Origin: Sphingobacterium sp. B16(2022)
GTDB lineage: Bacteria > Bacteroidota > Bacteroidia > Sphingobacteriales > Sphingobacteriaceae
NCBI RefSeq assembly: GCF_012030425.1
Contig: NZ_JAAUVN010000003.1
Span: 496,001-560,000 of the forward strand
DNA: 64,000 nt
Direction of reading: 5' to 3'
The notes under the pieces were generated by a model. That model was not told the DNA's origin and made no database searches. It saw only the letters and a list, made by a program, of their open reading frames with translations. A program made the translations under genes and the position numbers. This document shows positions 46,695 to 55,528 of the stretch, in pieces. How positions within the stretch are numbered: position 1 is the stretch's first letter; the number at the start of each line of letters is the position of its first letter.

Positions 46695-49127
46695 CTATTG
46701 TATTCTTCCACTTTCGTTCTCCAGTGCTGATTTTCGCGCACGTTGCGCTCTCGTTGTTCCATTACTAAAACGGTAGCTAAAACTTAACCGTACCTGTCTC
46801 GACTCGTAATACCCATAACTGTTAGACACAAAGCCAGGAAAATTTTGAGTGTACTTACTCTGGTTGCCTTTATAGATATCATTAATAGCAAATCGAATTG
46901 TTGCTTTATCGTTTAAAAGGATTTTTTGAAAAGCAACGTCCACCTGACTGATCTCCCTGCTTATCGTATTTGCTCCACTCAGGCGATTTGAATTATAAAC
47001 CGCCGTTACTTCTGCTCTCATTTTAAAAGGTAAACGAAAGGACTGCACCAAACTGACACGTCCTGCCGCTTGTTGTAAGTTCAGATTTCTATACTGATCA
47101 AAAGAAACATCATTTTGAATATAATATAGAAGACCATTAAAAGTAAGATCCCACCAGGATTTAGGTGTAAAATTCTGTGTCAGGGATAAAGACCAGTGCT
47201 TTTGTATTCCTACATTTCTACTGATCATAACTATTTTATCATTGTCCAGCGTATCGGTCACCTTCGCGTTAAGCTGATCAGTATAAGCAAAATTAAACGA
47301 AACTACCGTTGCGCTTTTTAATGAATAAAGAACAGTCAAGCGGTGGGTTAATGAGGGACTTAAAAAGGGGTTTCCTTGCCAAAAAGATAATTCGTCAAGC
47401 ATATAAATAAAGGGATTCAGATCCTGATATGCTGGTCTCTCAATACGCTTGGCATAAGATAAAGAAACAGTTTGGTTTTCCCCTAACGGTCTCGTAGCAG
47501 AAAAAAAGGGGAATAAATTGGTGAAATTTCTTTTGATATCATCATCCAGTTCTGCCCCATTCTCGTTATAAAAAAGCGTTCCTTTAGAGTTCGAATTCTC
47601 TATACGTACTCCACCCTGTAGCGACCATTTTCCTAACGTTCTTTTATAATCTATATAGGCACTTGTCGTGTGCTCGTAAAAATGAAAATCATTGGTGCGT
47701 CTGTTATCGAGGCTATCCGGGCCTTTATCAACATGGAAAAACCTAGCATTATTCTTGGAACCTACATTTGAATACTTAAAACCCGTTTCCAATTTCCCCT
47801 GCCATAAGTTCATCCCATAGTCCAACTTTATTCCCTTTAAATCAATATCTATCTCATTGAGCGTACGGTACAGATTTTCCTGAAGGATATTTTGCTGATG
47901 ATCACGGTAAATATTGGATTGTAGGTTTTTATTCCATTTATCAAAAAAACCATAGTCAGCATCAAGATTTAAACTTCGTCCTAACGTATCTTCATATTTG
48001 TAGTTGAAATTAAAATTGTATCTGGCAGTGCGCTGTCCATAATAATCGTTAATCGCATCCAGCGACTCTTCCATTAATAAGGATGGCAACGTGCTAATCT
48101 CCGTTCTGGTATCAGTGATACCTCCACCAAAAATAAAATTACCATTAGCCAGAAAACCGATTGTATTTTTATCATTCAGATAATAATCGATTCCAACCTG
48201 ACTGGACATCTTCTGACGTTTGTCAACATCCTTGGTATGGCTATTGTAAGCTTTACCATTTTGTTGCCTGTTTGTACCATACAGGTAATGATAATTACCC
48301 AATGTATGACTATAGTTCGCGAATATATTTAATTTATCCACCCGATAATTAAGCGTCGCGTTCTGAAGTTGTTTTGCACTGATACCATAGGCAACAGCAG
48401 TGCTGACATTACCATTTAACCCTCTTACCTGATTTTTCTTTGTATTGATATTGATGATTCCCGCAGCCCCAGTTGCCTCATATTTTGCCGTTGGACTATT
48501 GATAATTTCAATAGATTTAAGGTTGTTGGAAGATAGAGATTTTAAAAGATCTGTCAGCTCTTTTCCTGAAAGAAACGTCTGTCGACCATCCAATAAAATC
48601 TGTACACCACTTTTTCCATTGAGTGTAATATCGCTTTCATTTTCCACAAATACCCCGGGAGCTCTTTTCAGTGCTTCCAAAACAGAAACATCCTGTCCAC
48701 CCAGTGTATTTTCGACATTATAAATAAATGTTCCACCATCAACCTGAACCGTTTTTTTCCTACCTTCAACAGTGGCTTCTTCCAAGATATTCTCCAGTGG
48801 CAGAAGTTTTAAAGTTCCCAGATTAACATCAATTAATTCAAAAATTGCAGATTGATAATCTTTGTCGCCAACATGGCTCACTTTAACAAAATATTTACCC
48901 TTTACTCCAAATCTTAAATTAAATTGTCCGAGACTATCAGTCGAGGTACTTAAAATGAGCTTATCGTTCCGATCATGTAAGCTTACCGTCGCTAAAGTTA
49001 TAGGTGACATATTACGATCGACCACTTTTCCAGTAATGTATTTATCATTAACCTGTGAGTAGAGCGTTATACCAGTTAAAATAAGTATTCCTATTAATAC
49101 AATTCTTAAAAATTGAGGTGATACCAT
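46695..49127 (-). CDS. TonB-dependent outer membrane protein, OMP_b-brl_3 type
   Basis: An 810-residue outer membrane protein. Signal peptide at residues 8-25, a carboxypeptidase-like domain (KYITGKVVDRNMSPITLATVSLHDRNDKL), then a plug (LGGQDVSVLEALKRAPGVFVENESDITLNGKSGVQILLDGRQTFLSGKELTDLLKSLSSNNLKSIEIINSPTAKYEATGAAGIINI) and a beta barrel of the 'outer membrane beta-barrel family' class. These act as receptors, often for peptides or unknown ligands. The barrel ends in a basic tail (TTRAQRARKSALENESGRIQ), an unusual end, since most barrels finish with Phe or Trp. Confidence 0.88.
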   Translation of the reverse strand: MVSPQFLRIVLIGILILTGITLYSQVNDKYITGKVVDRNMSPITLATVSLHDRNDKLILSTSTDSLGQFNLRFGVKGKYFVKVSHVGDKDYQSAIFELIDVNLGTLKLLPLENILEEATVEGRKKTVQVDGGTFIYNVENTLGGQDVSVLEALKRAPGVFVENESDITLNGKSGVQILLDGRQTFLSGKELTDLLKSLSSNNLKSIEIINSPTAKYEATGAAGIININTKKNQVRGLNGNVSTAVAYGISAKQLQNATLNYRVDKLNIFANYSHTLGNYHYLYGTNRQQNGKAYNSHTKDVDKRQKMSSQVGIDYYLNDKNTIGFLANGNFIFGGGITDTRTEISTLPSLLMEESLDAINDYYGQRTARYNFNFNYKYEDTLGRSLNLDADYGFFDKWNKNLQSNIYRDHQQNILQENLYRTLNEIDIDLKGIKLDYGMNLWQGKLETGFKYSNVGSKNNARFFHVDKGPDSLDNRRTNDFHFYEHTTSAYIDYKRTLGKWSLQGGVRIENSNSKGTLFYNENGAELDDDIKRNFTNLFPFFSATRPLGENQTVSLSYAKRIERPAYQDLNPFIYMLDELSFWQGNPFLSPSLTHRLTVLYSLKSATVVSFNFAYTDQLNAKVTDTLDNDKIVMISRNVGIQKHWSLSLTQNFTPKSWWDLTFNGLLYYIQNDVSFDQYRNLNLQQAAGRVSLVQSFRLPFKMRAEVTAVYNSNRLSGANTISREISQVDVAFQKILLNDKATIRFAINDIYKGNQSKYTQNFPGFVSNSYGYYESRQVRLSFSYRFSNGTTRAQRARKSALENESGRIQ

Positions 49128-49253
49128 TGGTTTATTCAGTGATTATAACTTACAGCAAGAGTAACAATTTAAATCAAAATACGCAATAAAATGCATATAA
49201 TTTCAAAAAAAGTTGTATTTCAATAATAAACACATCTACCTACATCATAATAA

Positions 49254-49270
49254 TGCAAGAAAATGCAAAA
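49254..49270 (-). promoter_or_regulatory. TGCAAGAAnATGCAAAA element, copy 2
   Basis: TGCAAGAAAATGCAAAA on the plus strand, 127 bp upstream of the receptor start at 49127; one base different from copy 1 upstream of susC. Confidence 0.4.
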
Positions 49271-49342
49271 CACATTTCTTTCATTTAAGAATGAAAAATC
49301 CTAGTTGGATTTTTATGAGTCCATTAAATTTAAAATAAATAA

Positions 49343-49368
49343 GGGCAATAAACGATCGTTTATTGCCC
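49343..49368 (-). terminator. terminator after the MscS gene
   Basis: A perfect 26-bp palindrome GGGCAATAAACGA/TCGTTTATTGCCC; minus-strand continuation TTATTTATTTTA. It separates MscS from the receptor gene. Confidence 0.85.
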
Positions 49369-49441
49369 CTTGATAACTTCATTTTTCAGAATTATCCATA
49401 GTCTACTTACACGAAAGAGAATAGATTAGAAAATGAAACTG

Positions 49442-50536
49442 CTACATTCCTCTTAGTTCACTTCTATTAACTTCAGCGCCATAATCAATTCTCGATTTAG
49501 AAAGACAATCTGGGAAATTTGTCCTTATATAACTCATCATCTCTTCTCTTACATAACAGCGAAGATCAAAAGCCTGTCCCGAGTTTCGGCAACTCATTAA
49601 GCAACGAATCTCCATCGTTCGCTCTTTTAGATCAGTGACCTGCAGGGCATTGACCTTACCGTCCCACAAAGGATGATGCATAAGCAATGAGCCTAATTTT
49701 TCTCGTAATTGTGGGACAGGAATCGCGAAATCAACATAAATAAAAACAGTTCCTAAAATCTCTGCCGTAGTTCTCGTCCAATTCTGAAAAGGTTTTTCGA
49801 TGAAATAGGTAATCGGCAGCACCAGACGGCGCTTATCCCAGATATTAACCACGACATAAGTCAGATTGATTTCTTCGACCTTACCCCACTCGCCCTCAAC
49901 GACCAGCACATCATCCATCCGAATGGGCTGTGTAAAAGCAATCTGAAAACCTGCTAATAAATTTCCAAGAGATTTCTGAGCGGCAAAACCAATGATTATA
50001 CCACCAACTCCGACACCCGTCAGCAGTCCTGCACCTATCTTCTGCATACTTTCGAAGCTTAACAAAATAATGGCAAAAGACACAACGATGATAATAGTAA
50101 TGAAGACCTTTCGAATAAAAACAATCTGTGTCCTAATTTTTCTTTCACGCAGGTTATTCTCTTTATTGATATCAAAACGATGATATAAATAATCTTCAAA
50201 AACTTTTATGGCCTGAATCAGAACAACAGCAAAAAAGCTGATCAGTAAGATTTCATTTATTTTACCGACAATATGCAATGTGGCAGTATTGAAACGCGTA
50301 AAAGGTAACAAACTGTTAAAAACAACCAAGGGAATAAAAAGACTCAAAATCTTATTAAATCGACGTATAAAAGACCGAAAGAGGGAATAAGATGACTGTG
50401 CAATCGCCTGATAACGCAAAATCGGGATAAATAAAATCTTAATGAGGATCCCGAGTGCAAACGAAAACAGTATAAATGCAGTATTCCATATCCACGCCGG
50501 AAATTTTTGTGAAAGTTGAATTAATTCTTCGTTCAT
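49442..50536 (-). CDS. mechanosensitive channel, MscS family
   Basis: A 364-residue inner membrane channel. Four hydrophobic segments in the first ~200 residues; the pore-lining helix and beta domain are seen as AGLLTGVGVGGIIIGFAAQKSLGNLLAGFQIAFTQPIRMDDVLVVEGEWGKVEEI, typical of MscS, followed by the mixed alpha/beta cytoplasmic part with YVVVNIWDKRRLVLPITYF. Slightly longer than E. coli MscS because of the extra N-terminal helices. It releases osmolytes on membrane tension. It stands alone, flanked by terminators on both sides. Confidence 0.93.
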   Translation of the reverse strand: MNEELIQLSQKFPAWIWNTAFILFSFALGILIKILFIPILRYQAIAQSSYSLFRSFIRRFNKILSLFIPLVVFNSLLPFTRFNTATLHIVGKINEILLISFFAVVLIQAIKVFEDYLYHRFDINKENNLRERKIRTQIVFIRKVFITIIIVVSFAIILLSFESMQKIGAGLLTGVGVGGIIIGFAAQKSLGNLLAGFQIAFTQPIRMDDVLVVEGEWGKVEEINLTYVVVNIWDKRRLVLPITYFIEKPFQNWTRTTAEILGTVFIYVDFAIPVPQLREKLGSLLMHHPLWDGKVNALQVTDLKERTMEIRCLMSCRNSGQAFDLRCYVREEMMSYIRTNFPDCLSKSRIDYGAEVNRSELRGM

Positions 50537-50700
50537 TATTATTTTTCTTTTTTTATGCTACCATTATTATGTACTATAAGTATAACGGTATGCTTGGTCT
50601 AACGTTTGTTTTATTTTTAAAAAGGAACAAAACCAACTGATTTAGAGATCGCAACGAATATATTCAATTCCCCAAAAAGCATTAACCGACAATAATAATG

Positions 50701-50723
50701 AAGCCGATTACTCGAATCGGCTT
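50701..50723 (-). terminator. hairpin after the DoxX gene
   Basis: AAGCCGATT/AATCGGCTT stem with a 5-base loop, 60 bp after the stop codon at 50785; weak T tract. Confidence 0.6.
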
Positions 50724-50784
50724 ATCTACTATTGAAGAAAATACAGTTCTCACTTATTATTGACATATCGTGTAATAAGATTTG

Positions 50785-51165
50785 TCACTTTACTACAAGA
50801 CCATATGCCTTGTTGCCATATACATAAGAAATAATAAGTATAGCAAGTATAACAAGTGGCAACAGCATAAATCCAATATTTTTATCGACCATTGCATGGC
50901 TAATAAAAGCAAAAATAAGGTTAAATGTTAATCCGGCATAGGCCCACTCTTTCAATTTACTTGGAGTTTTAGGATAAGAAATGGCTATTACTCCGAGCAC
51001 TTTGCAGATAATAAGTGCATAAGTGAAGTAGTCTGGATATCCTAACGGTTTAGTTCCAGCATTAACATACTGTGGCGCAAATAAAAGCGTACCAAGAGGC
51101 ATGATACCCTCCCAGATAATAAGGATCGCTGTAGCTATCCAAAAGATTAATTTATTCTTTTTCAT
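50785..51165 (-). CDS. DoxX-like small membrane protein
   Basis: A 126-residue protein with four hydrophobic segments (residues 6-30, 45-65, 72-92, 96-118). The pattern TKPLGYPDYFTYALIICKVLGVIAI matches the DoxX-like family. Function of the family is uncertain, linked to membrane redox reactions in some species. It is a stand-alone gene with a hairpin after it. Confidence 0.75.
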   Translation of the reverse strand: MKKNKLIFWIATAILIIWEGIMPLGTLLFAPQYVNAGTKPLGYPDYFTYALIICKVLGVIAISYPKTPSKLKEWAYAGLTFNLIFAFISHAMVDKNIGFMLLPLVILAILIISYVYGNKAYGLVVK

Positions 51166-51376
51166 GTTTTTGAAGATTTATGAATTATTTATATTGCAAA
51201 ATTGTTTATATTGATATGACAAAGATGCAAGGGTTTGCTTAAATTAACAGATTACAAAAACGACATTATAAGGGGTGAATTGCGACAGTGGGAACAACGA
51301 ATTTACAAAACCAAAAAATTCTTTTCTACCATTGGCTTCATTTTAAATGACAGGTATAATGATTAAATTAAATCAC

Positions 51377-52429
51377 ATGAATAAAACAACCCTTTTCACT
51401 TCAGTTTTAAGCACGACGATCCTTTTCATATCCAGTTTAACTTCCTGCGACGGAATTATAGAGCGCAACAACGACCCCTTAGATGCGGCATATGCTAATT
51501 TTGAAGAAATTAACGAAAAGTATCATTCCGATATTTTCGAAGTGAAACTGTTCTGTGAAACTGAAGTCACTCATTCCAGTTCACCTAATCCCATTCGCAT
51601 CTTTCCATCTGTGAATGACCAACTGATCGTATCCTGCGATGCAGAAAAAAATGATGAGACCCAAAGTAATATGCTTTATTATAAAATAAATAGTAAAGGA
51701 ATTACAGAAGATACATTACACTTGTCCCAAAATAAATATTGGCCAGAATTTATTGATGATTTCATCATTTTCACCAATGACGAAAAAGCCTATTACACCA
51801 CTTGGCCACAAGATGGCGATACCACCACACATGCTTTTAAGGTTTTAAATGAAGATTTGAGTTGGACTGGAGAAAAAATAAATCAAAAAATTGCAAGCGC
51901 GAAAAAAGATGGCAAATATTGGTTTTTAAAAAATGTAACTAGAAATGATCATTATTACATGCAGTTTTTCTTTTACCAGAATGAACAATGGCAGATGCTA
52001 TGGCAAGAAATACCAGCATACAGAAGCATTGATAGCAGTGAAGATGCCGGCCGTTACCGTGACGATGTTTTTTGGACCGGCGAACAAGATCCTTATTTAC
52101 CCGAAAACGTTACTTTTTTACATTTTCACCCTGAGGAAAAATTAAAATACAGCCACAATATTGGTGGTGGAAGTCCAGGATATAGTGTCAAAAACTGGCG
52201 CGGGAAAGCTTTCTTTAAAACAAAGATCGGAGATCGTGATTTTAATTTTTTTGAGCCTCATATTGCTGTAGAGAAAGAAAGATTTGACGATTACAAAAAT
52301 CGATTCTATACGGTGTTAGAAGCAAATTATTCAGCACTACATTTTAGACCAACATTTTATATTTCACCCCATGGGTTCGCATTCTATTCTTCCAATAGTC
52401 AGAGTATGTATTTAATACGAAAGAAATAA
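51377..52429 (+). CDS. lipoprotein of unknown function
   Basis: A 350-residue exported protein. The ATG at 51377 (MNKTTLFTSVLSTTILFISSLTSCDG) gives a lipobox with Cys24; two upstream in-frame ATG/TTG codons give no signal peptide. The mature part is beta-rich, with many aromatic residues (WPQDGDTTTHAF, FFYQNEQWQMLWQEIP, NVTFLHFHPEEKL). I do not recognise the family. The repeated pattern of paired short strands suggests a beta-propeller or beta-sandwich. Alone on the plus strand in its neighbourhood. Confidence 0.6.
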   Translation: MNKTTLFTSVLSTTILFISSLTSCDGIIERNNDPLDAAYANFEEINEKYHSDIFEVKLFCETEVTHSSSPNPIRIFPSVNDQLIVSCDAEKNDETQSNMLYYKINSKGITEDTLHLSQNKYWPEFIDDFIIFTNDEKAYYTTWPQDGDTTTHAFKVLNEDLSWTGEKINQKIASAKKDGKYWFLKNVTRNDHYYMQFFFYQNEQWQMLWQEIPAYRSIDSSEDAGRYRDDVFWTGEQDPYLPENVTFLHFHPEEKLKYSHNIGGGSPGYSVKNWRGKAFFKTKIGDRDFNFFEPHIAVEKERFDDYKNRFYTVLEANYSALHFRPTFYISPHGFAFYSSNSQSMYLIRKK

Positions 52430-52738
52430 ACAATACCTAATTATTGAAATTAAATAAGGATGAGCACATAATTGGAAAGTTTAAACATGATCTGGTCTCC
52501 TATTGATAAAAGTGATACCTATCAATAAGACTATATTGATTATAAGGGAAGTAAATTAATGCCTAAAGCGCCAACAGTTATCCAAAGTCATCCAGTTGTT
52601 TTTCCATGTGACTAAACTGTTATTACTGTCGTTTTATTAACTGTAAAAAATGAAAATAACCTATTAAAAACCCAACTTATTGACCAAATCTTTACAAAAG
52701 TCAGTAAGCTGAGCTATCTAGAAAAGGTACTTTTGTAT
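52430..52738. other. gene-free stretch
   Basis: About 310 bases, no supported element beyond AT-rich promoter-like sequence before 52739. Confidence 0.4.
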
Positions 52739-53320
52739 ATGTGTAAAAATATACGATTAACTTTACTAGTGCTTCTATTAATACTTTTAGTACCTATTGA
52801 GAAGGTTTTTTCCCAAATTGGAGCAGGAATAAAATTAGGTGGAAATTTATCTCATGCTGATGGACTATCATTCCGTTCAGCAAATCGGATAGGTTTTCAA
52901 GCCGGAGGTATACTAAGTTATCATTTTAGGCCTAACATGGCTATCCAAGTAGAGCCCACGTATAATGTAACACGTGTCAGAACAAATTCTGAAACTGTGG
53001 ATCAGGTTAACGGTATTGCAAAAGGAAACAAGGCCCTCCAGTTCTTTGATTTCCCTGTATTATTTAAGTTAGACCTGACATCAAATTTTGCATTATTAGG
53101 TGGCCTTGAATTCAATAAACTATTGAATGAAGATAAATATCTACTGAATAATGGAGAAGAGGCATTTAATAGAGGTTCCCGAATGGGTTACACTTTTGGA
53201 TTAGAATTGGGAAAATTGTATTTCCGATATCGAAATGTAGAAAGAAAAACTGGTGTATACCACAACTGGAATACGAGTATTTCGCAATATCAAATAGGCG
53301 TTAAATGGAACCTTTTCTAG
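52739..53320 (+). CDS. outer membrane beta-barrel protein, porin family
   Basis: A 193-residue protein: signal peptide (RLTLLVLLLILLVPIEKVFSQ) followed by GAGIKLGGNLSHADG and alternating beta strands that end in ...QYQIGVKWNLF with a terminal Phe, the usual outer membrane insertion signal. It fits the 'outer membrane beta-barrel / PorT-like porin' small barrels of Bacteroidota. Start at ATG 52739; an in-frame TTG two codons upstream is less likely. Confidence 0.78.
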   Translation: MCKNIRLTLLVLLLILLVPIEKVFSQIGAGIKLGGNLSHADGLSFRSANRIGFQAGGILSYHFRPNMAIQVEPTYNVTRVRTNSETVDQVNGIAKGNKALQFFDFPVLFKLDLTSNFALLGGLEFNKLLNEDKYLLNNGEEAFNRGSRMGYTFGLELGKLYFRYRNVERKTGVYHNWNTSISQYQIGVKWNLF

Positions 53321-53483
53321 AAGCCTTATAAAAAGAAGTATCTAAATTCTCGGTTAAAGTTCATCTAAATGTGATTGTTTTCAATCGGATGTAAAATAAA
53401 TTTGTTTATTTTTCCATTCAGGATAAGGATACTTAACAGATTTAAATTTTAAACTTAATAAACCAATTCAAACTTTTATAATA

Positions 53484-54227
53484 ATGCTATCTAAATTATT
53501 TCTTCTTCAGAGTTGCATGATCTTCCTGTTCATATTTAGTGTTCCTTTAAAAGCACAGACACAGCAGACATTTACAGGTTGGAGTGCCGCATTTTTCACT
53601 TACAAAATAAATCCCCGGTTCAGCATACATTTTGATGGACAAGCTCGAAGTACAGATCAACTCAAAGACATACAATCCTTTATTATCCGACCGGGATTGA
53701 ATTATCATATCAAGAACAATATGATTGCCTCTTTAGGGTATACCTACATCGGGAACCAAAGAAATATTAGCGCTATCCATGGCTGGGTACCAGAACATCG
53801 CATATGGGAGCAATTTATTATAAACCAAAAATTTACCGTTCTAAATCGACCTTTCACACTGCAGCACCGTTTTAGATTAGAACAGCGCTTTATGGGCCAA
53901 CCTATTGTTGAGCAAAACGAGCTGGTTACGGACCGTTACGATTTTGCCCAAAGACTGCGCTATTTCACCCGTGCCATTGTCCCTGTTTCCGAAACCACTA
54001 GTTTTACTGATGGTGCTTTCATTGCACTGCAAAATGAAATTTTTGCACATATTCAAAATGCCCCCAATGGTAAGTTATTTGACCAAAACAGAGCTTACCT
54101 AGCACTAGGATGGCGGGTAAATCCAAAATTTGATATAGAAGCAGGTTACATGAATCAATATAGCCTAGTCAGAAGTAATAAGACTGTAAATAATATCATA
54201 CAGGTCGCAGCTTATCTCAGATTATAA
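53484..54227 (+). CDS. DUF2490 outer membrane protein
   Basis: A 247-residue protein with a signal peptide (cleavage after LKAQ) and the DUF2490 pattern: GWSAAFFTYKINPRFSIHFDGQAR, IIRPGLNYHI, ASLGYTYIG, a conserved HRIWEQF and LQHRFRLEQRF, then ARIVPVSETT and a final QVAAYLRL. The domain is predicted to form an outer membrane barrel of unknown function. It lies 164 bp after the porin-like gene, possibly in one transcript. Confidence 0.85.
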   Translation: MLSKLFLLQSCMIFLFIFSVPLKAQTQQTFTGWSAAFFTYKINPRFSIHFDGQARSTDQLKDIQSFIIRPGLNYHIKNNMIASLGYTYIGNQRNISAIHGWVPEHRIWEQFIINQKFTVLNRPFTLQHRFRLEQRFMGQPIVEQNELVTDRYDFAQRLRYFTRAIVPVSETTSFTDGAFIALQNEIFAHIQNAPNGKLFDQNRAYLALGWRVNPKFDIEAGYMNQYSLVRSNKTVNNIIQVAAYLRL

Positions 54228-54297
54228 ACGATAGTGCTCTTTGATTTAAAAAGGTAGCATATTATGCTCCATTTATATCATTCACGGATTATTCGCG

Positions 54298-55281
54298 TTA
54301 ATTAACGCGTTTTTTTGCAAAAGGATTAAACGATAAACCAGCATTAAAATAAAAAGATGGATCCGTAGATGCTTCATAAATAAAATCATTCTGAGATTTG
54401 TTTTTCTCTGATATTCGAGATCTTAACGAATTTCTCATCCCGGTTTTGACCATAGCTATAAAAGAACGGCCCAGATTGTGTTCATAAAGCAGCCCTGAAT
54501 TCAAATTCATCTGATTGAAGATCTGGACGCTCGATAATCCAGCAAAATCATAGATATAGAAGGTATTATTATCAAGCTCCGATCCAAAAGATGCACGTCC
54601 ATTACCCAAAATAGTTTTACGAAGATAAACGGCTTTCGGCAACACGACATCGACCACCCAGCCCTGTTGATACTGTCTCTTATATGTAAAAGTAGGTATC
54701 ACAGGTACAAGGGCACTTGGGTCCAATAAACCGACCACACCTAAGGTCATCTGCACCTCACGGGTAGCTTTTAGAACCAAGTTTCCCATCAGCATACCAC
54801 GAACACGTTCAAAGCCTTTCTCACTTCCATCAGTCATCAAACTCGCGCTATAAATAGCCATTTTCCCAAATAATCTTGAGTAGTAAGTAAAATTTAATGA
54901 TTCATGGTGATAGTGATAATCTTGCTTCTCCTGATATATTTGCCGTGTACTCAAATCAGGTTGCAGCAGCTCTACAGAAAGATGCCGATAACCCACAAGC
55001 GTTCCTAAAGTCCAATTTTTTCTCTTCATCAAGTTGACATTCATACTGGCATTCGCTTGATTCATATTTTGAACCTCTCCCTTAGGAAGTGGATTCTTTA
55101 AATACTTTGAAGCATATTTAAACCCACCAACAATTTCGTACTCCAGATTCAGTACGCGGATCGCCGGAAATTTATCCGCAATAATAGCACGGACTTTGTC
55201 TGGGATACTGTCTTTTGTCTGGGCTTTGGTAACAAAAGTGTAAATGCCTATTCCAAATATGAGCAAAATCTTTTTTAACAT
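54298..55281 (-). CDS. outer membrane beta-barrel protein under a LytTR-type promoter
   Basis: A 327-residue protein with signal peptide (ILLIFGIGIYTFVTKAQ). The mature part is a predicted barrel with alternating strands (TLGTLVGYRHLSVELLQ, VQMTLGVVGLLDP, AFNAGLSFNPF). It resembles the DUF6268-type proteins, which I am not sure of. It is transcribed away from the LytS/LytTR pair, and its promoter has the same repeat spacing as that of lytS, so it is probably the target gene of the system. Its role could be in transport or envelope sensing. Confidence 0.65.
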   Translation of the reverse strand: MLKKILLIFGIGIYTFVTKAQTKDSIPDKVRAIIADKFPAIRVLNLEYEIVGGFKYASKYLKNPLPKGEVQNMNQANASMNVNLMKRKNWTLGTLVGYRHLSVELLQPDLSTRQIYQEKQDYHYHHESLNFTYYSRLFGKMAIYSASLMTDGSEKGFERVRGMLMGNLVLKATREVQMTLGVVGLLDPSALVPVIPTFTYKRQYQQGWVVDVVLPKAVYLRKTILGNGRASFGSELDNNTFYIYDFAGLSSVQIFNQMNLNSGLLYEHNLGRSFIAMVKTGMRNSLRSRISEKNKSQNDFIYEASTDPSFYFNAGLSFNPFAKKRVN

Positions 55282-55313
55282 ATAACAATGGATAAATGGT
55301 TGATAAAACGGTA

Positions 55314-55321
55314 CAAGAATA
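55314..55321 (-). promoter_or_regulatory. -7 box of the outer membrane protein gene
   Basis: CAAGAATA on the plus strand is TATTCTTG on the minus strand, one mismatch from TAnnTTTG, 32 bases before the ATG at 55281 and 26 bases downstream of the nearer 11-bp repeat. Confidence 0.5.
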
Positions 55322-55347
55322 TCCTAAATGTGGATATGAAAAATACA

Positions 55348-55379
55348 TTTTAGACGAAACACCCTTTATTTTATACAAA
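55348..55379 (-). promoter_or_regulatory. paired 11-bp repeats facing the outer membrane protein gene
   Basis: On the minus strand TTTGTATAAAA (55369-55379) and TTCGTCTAAAA (55348-55358), 21 bp apart. Together with the plus-strand pair the consensus is TTGGTATAAAA. Spacing of two helical turns is typical for LytTR-type direct repeats. Confidence 0.6.
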
Positions 55380-55430
55380 AGATCCTTTCTTAGAATAATA
55401 TAGAACGCACACCATACTACTTCAATTACT

Positions 55431-55462
55431 TTGGTATAAAAAAAAGCACTCTTGGTATAAAA
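55431..55462 (+). promoter_or_regulatory. paired 11-bp direct repeats facing lytS
   Basis: TTGGTATAAAA at 55431-55441 and again at 55452-55462, identical, 21 bp apart. The second copy lies 26 bases upstream of the -7 box at 55489-55496. Confidence 0.7.
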
Positions 55463-55488
55463 GAAATTAGAGTAGGCTCAAAAAAAAT

Positions 55489-55496
55489 TACTTTTG
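55489..55496 (+). promoter_or_regulatory. -7 box of the lytS-lytTR operon
   Basis: TACTTTTG matches TAnnTTTG exactly and lies 32 bases before the ATG at 55529. No good -33 box, as expected for an activated promoter. Confidence 0.6.
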
Positions 55497-55528
55497 TTCC
55501 TATACAGTAACATTATTACTAAGAACTG

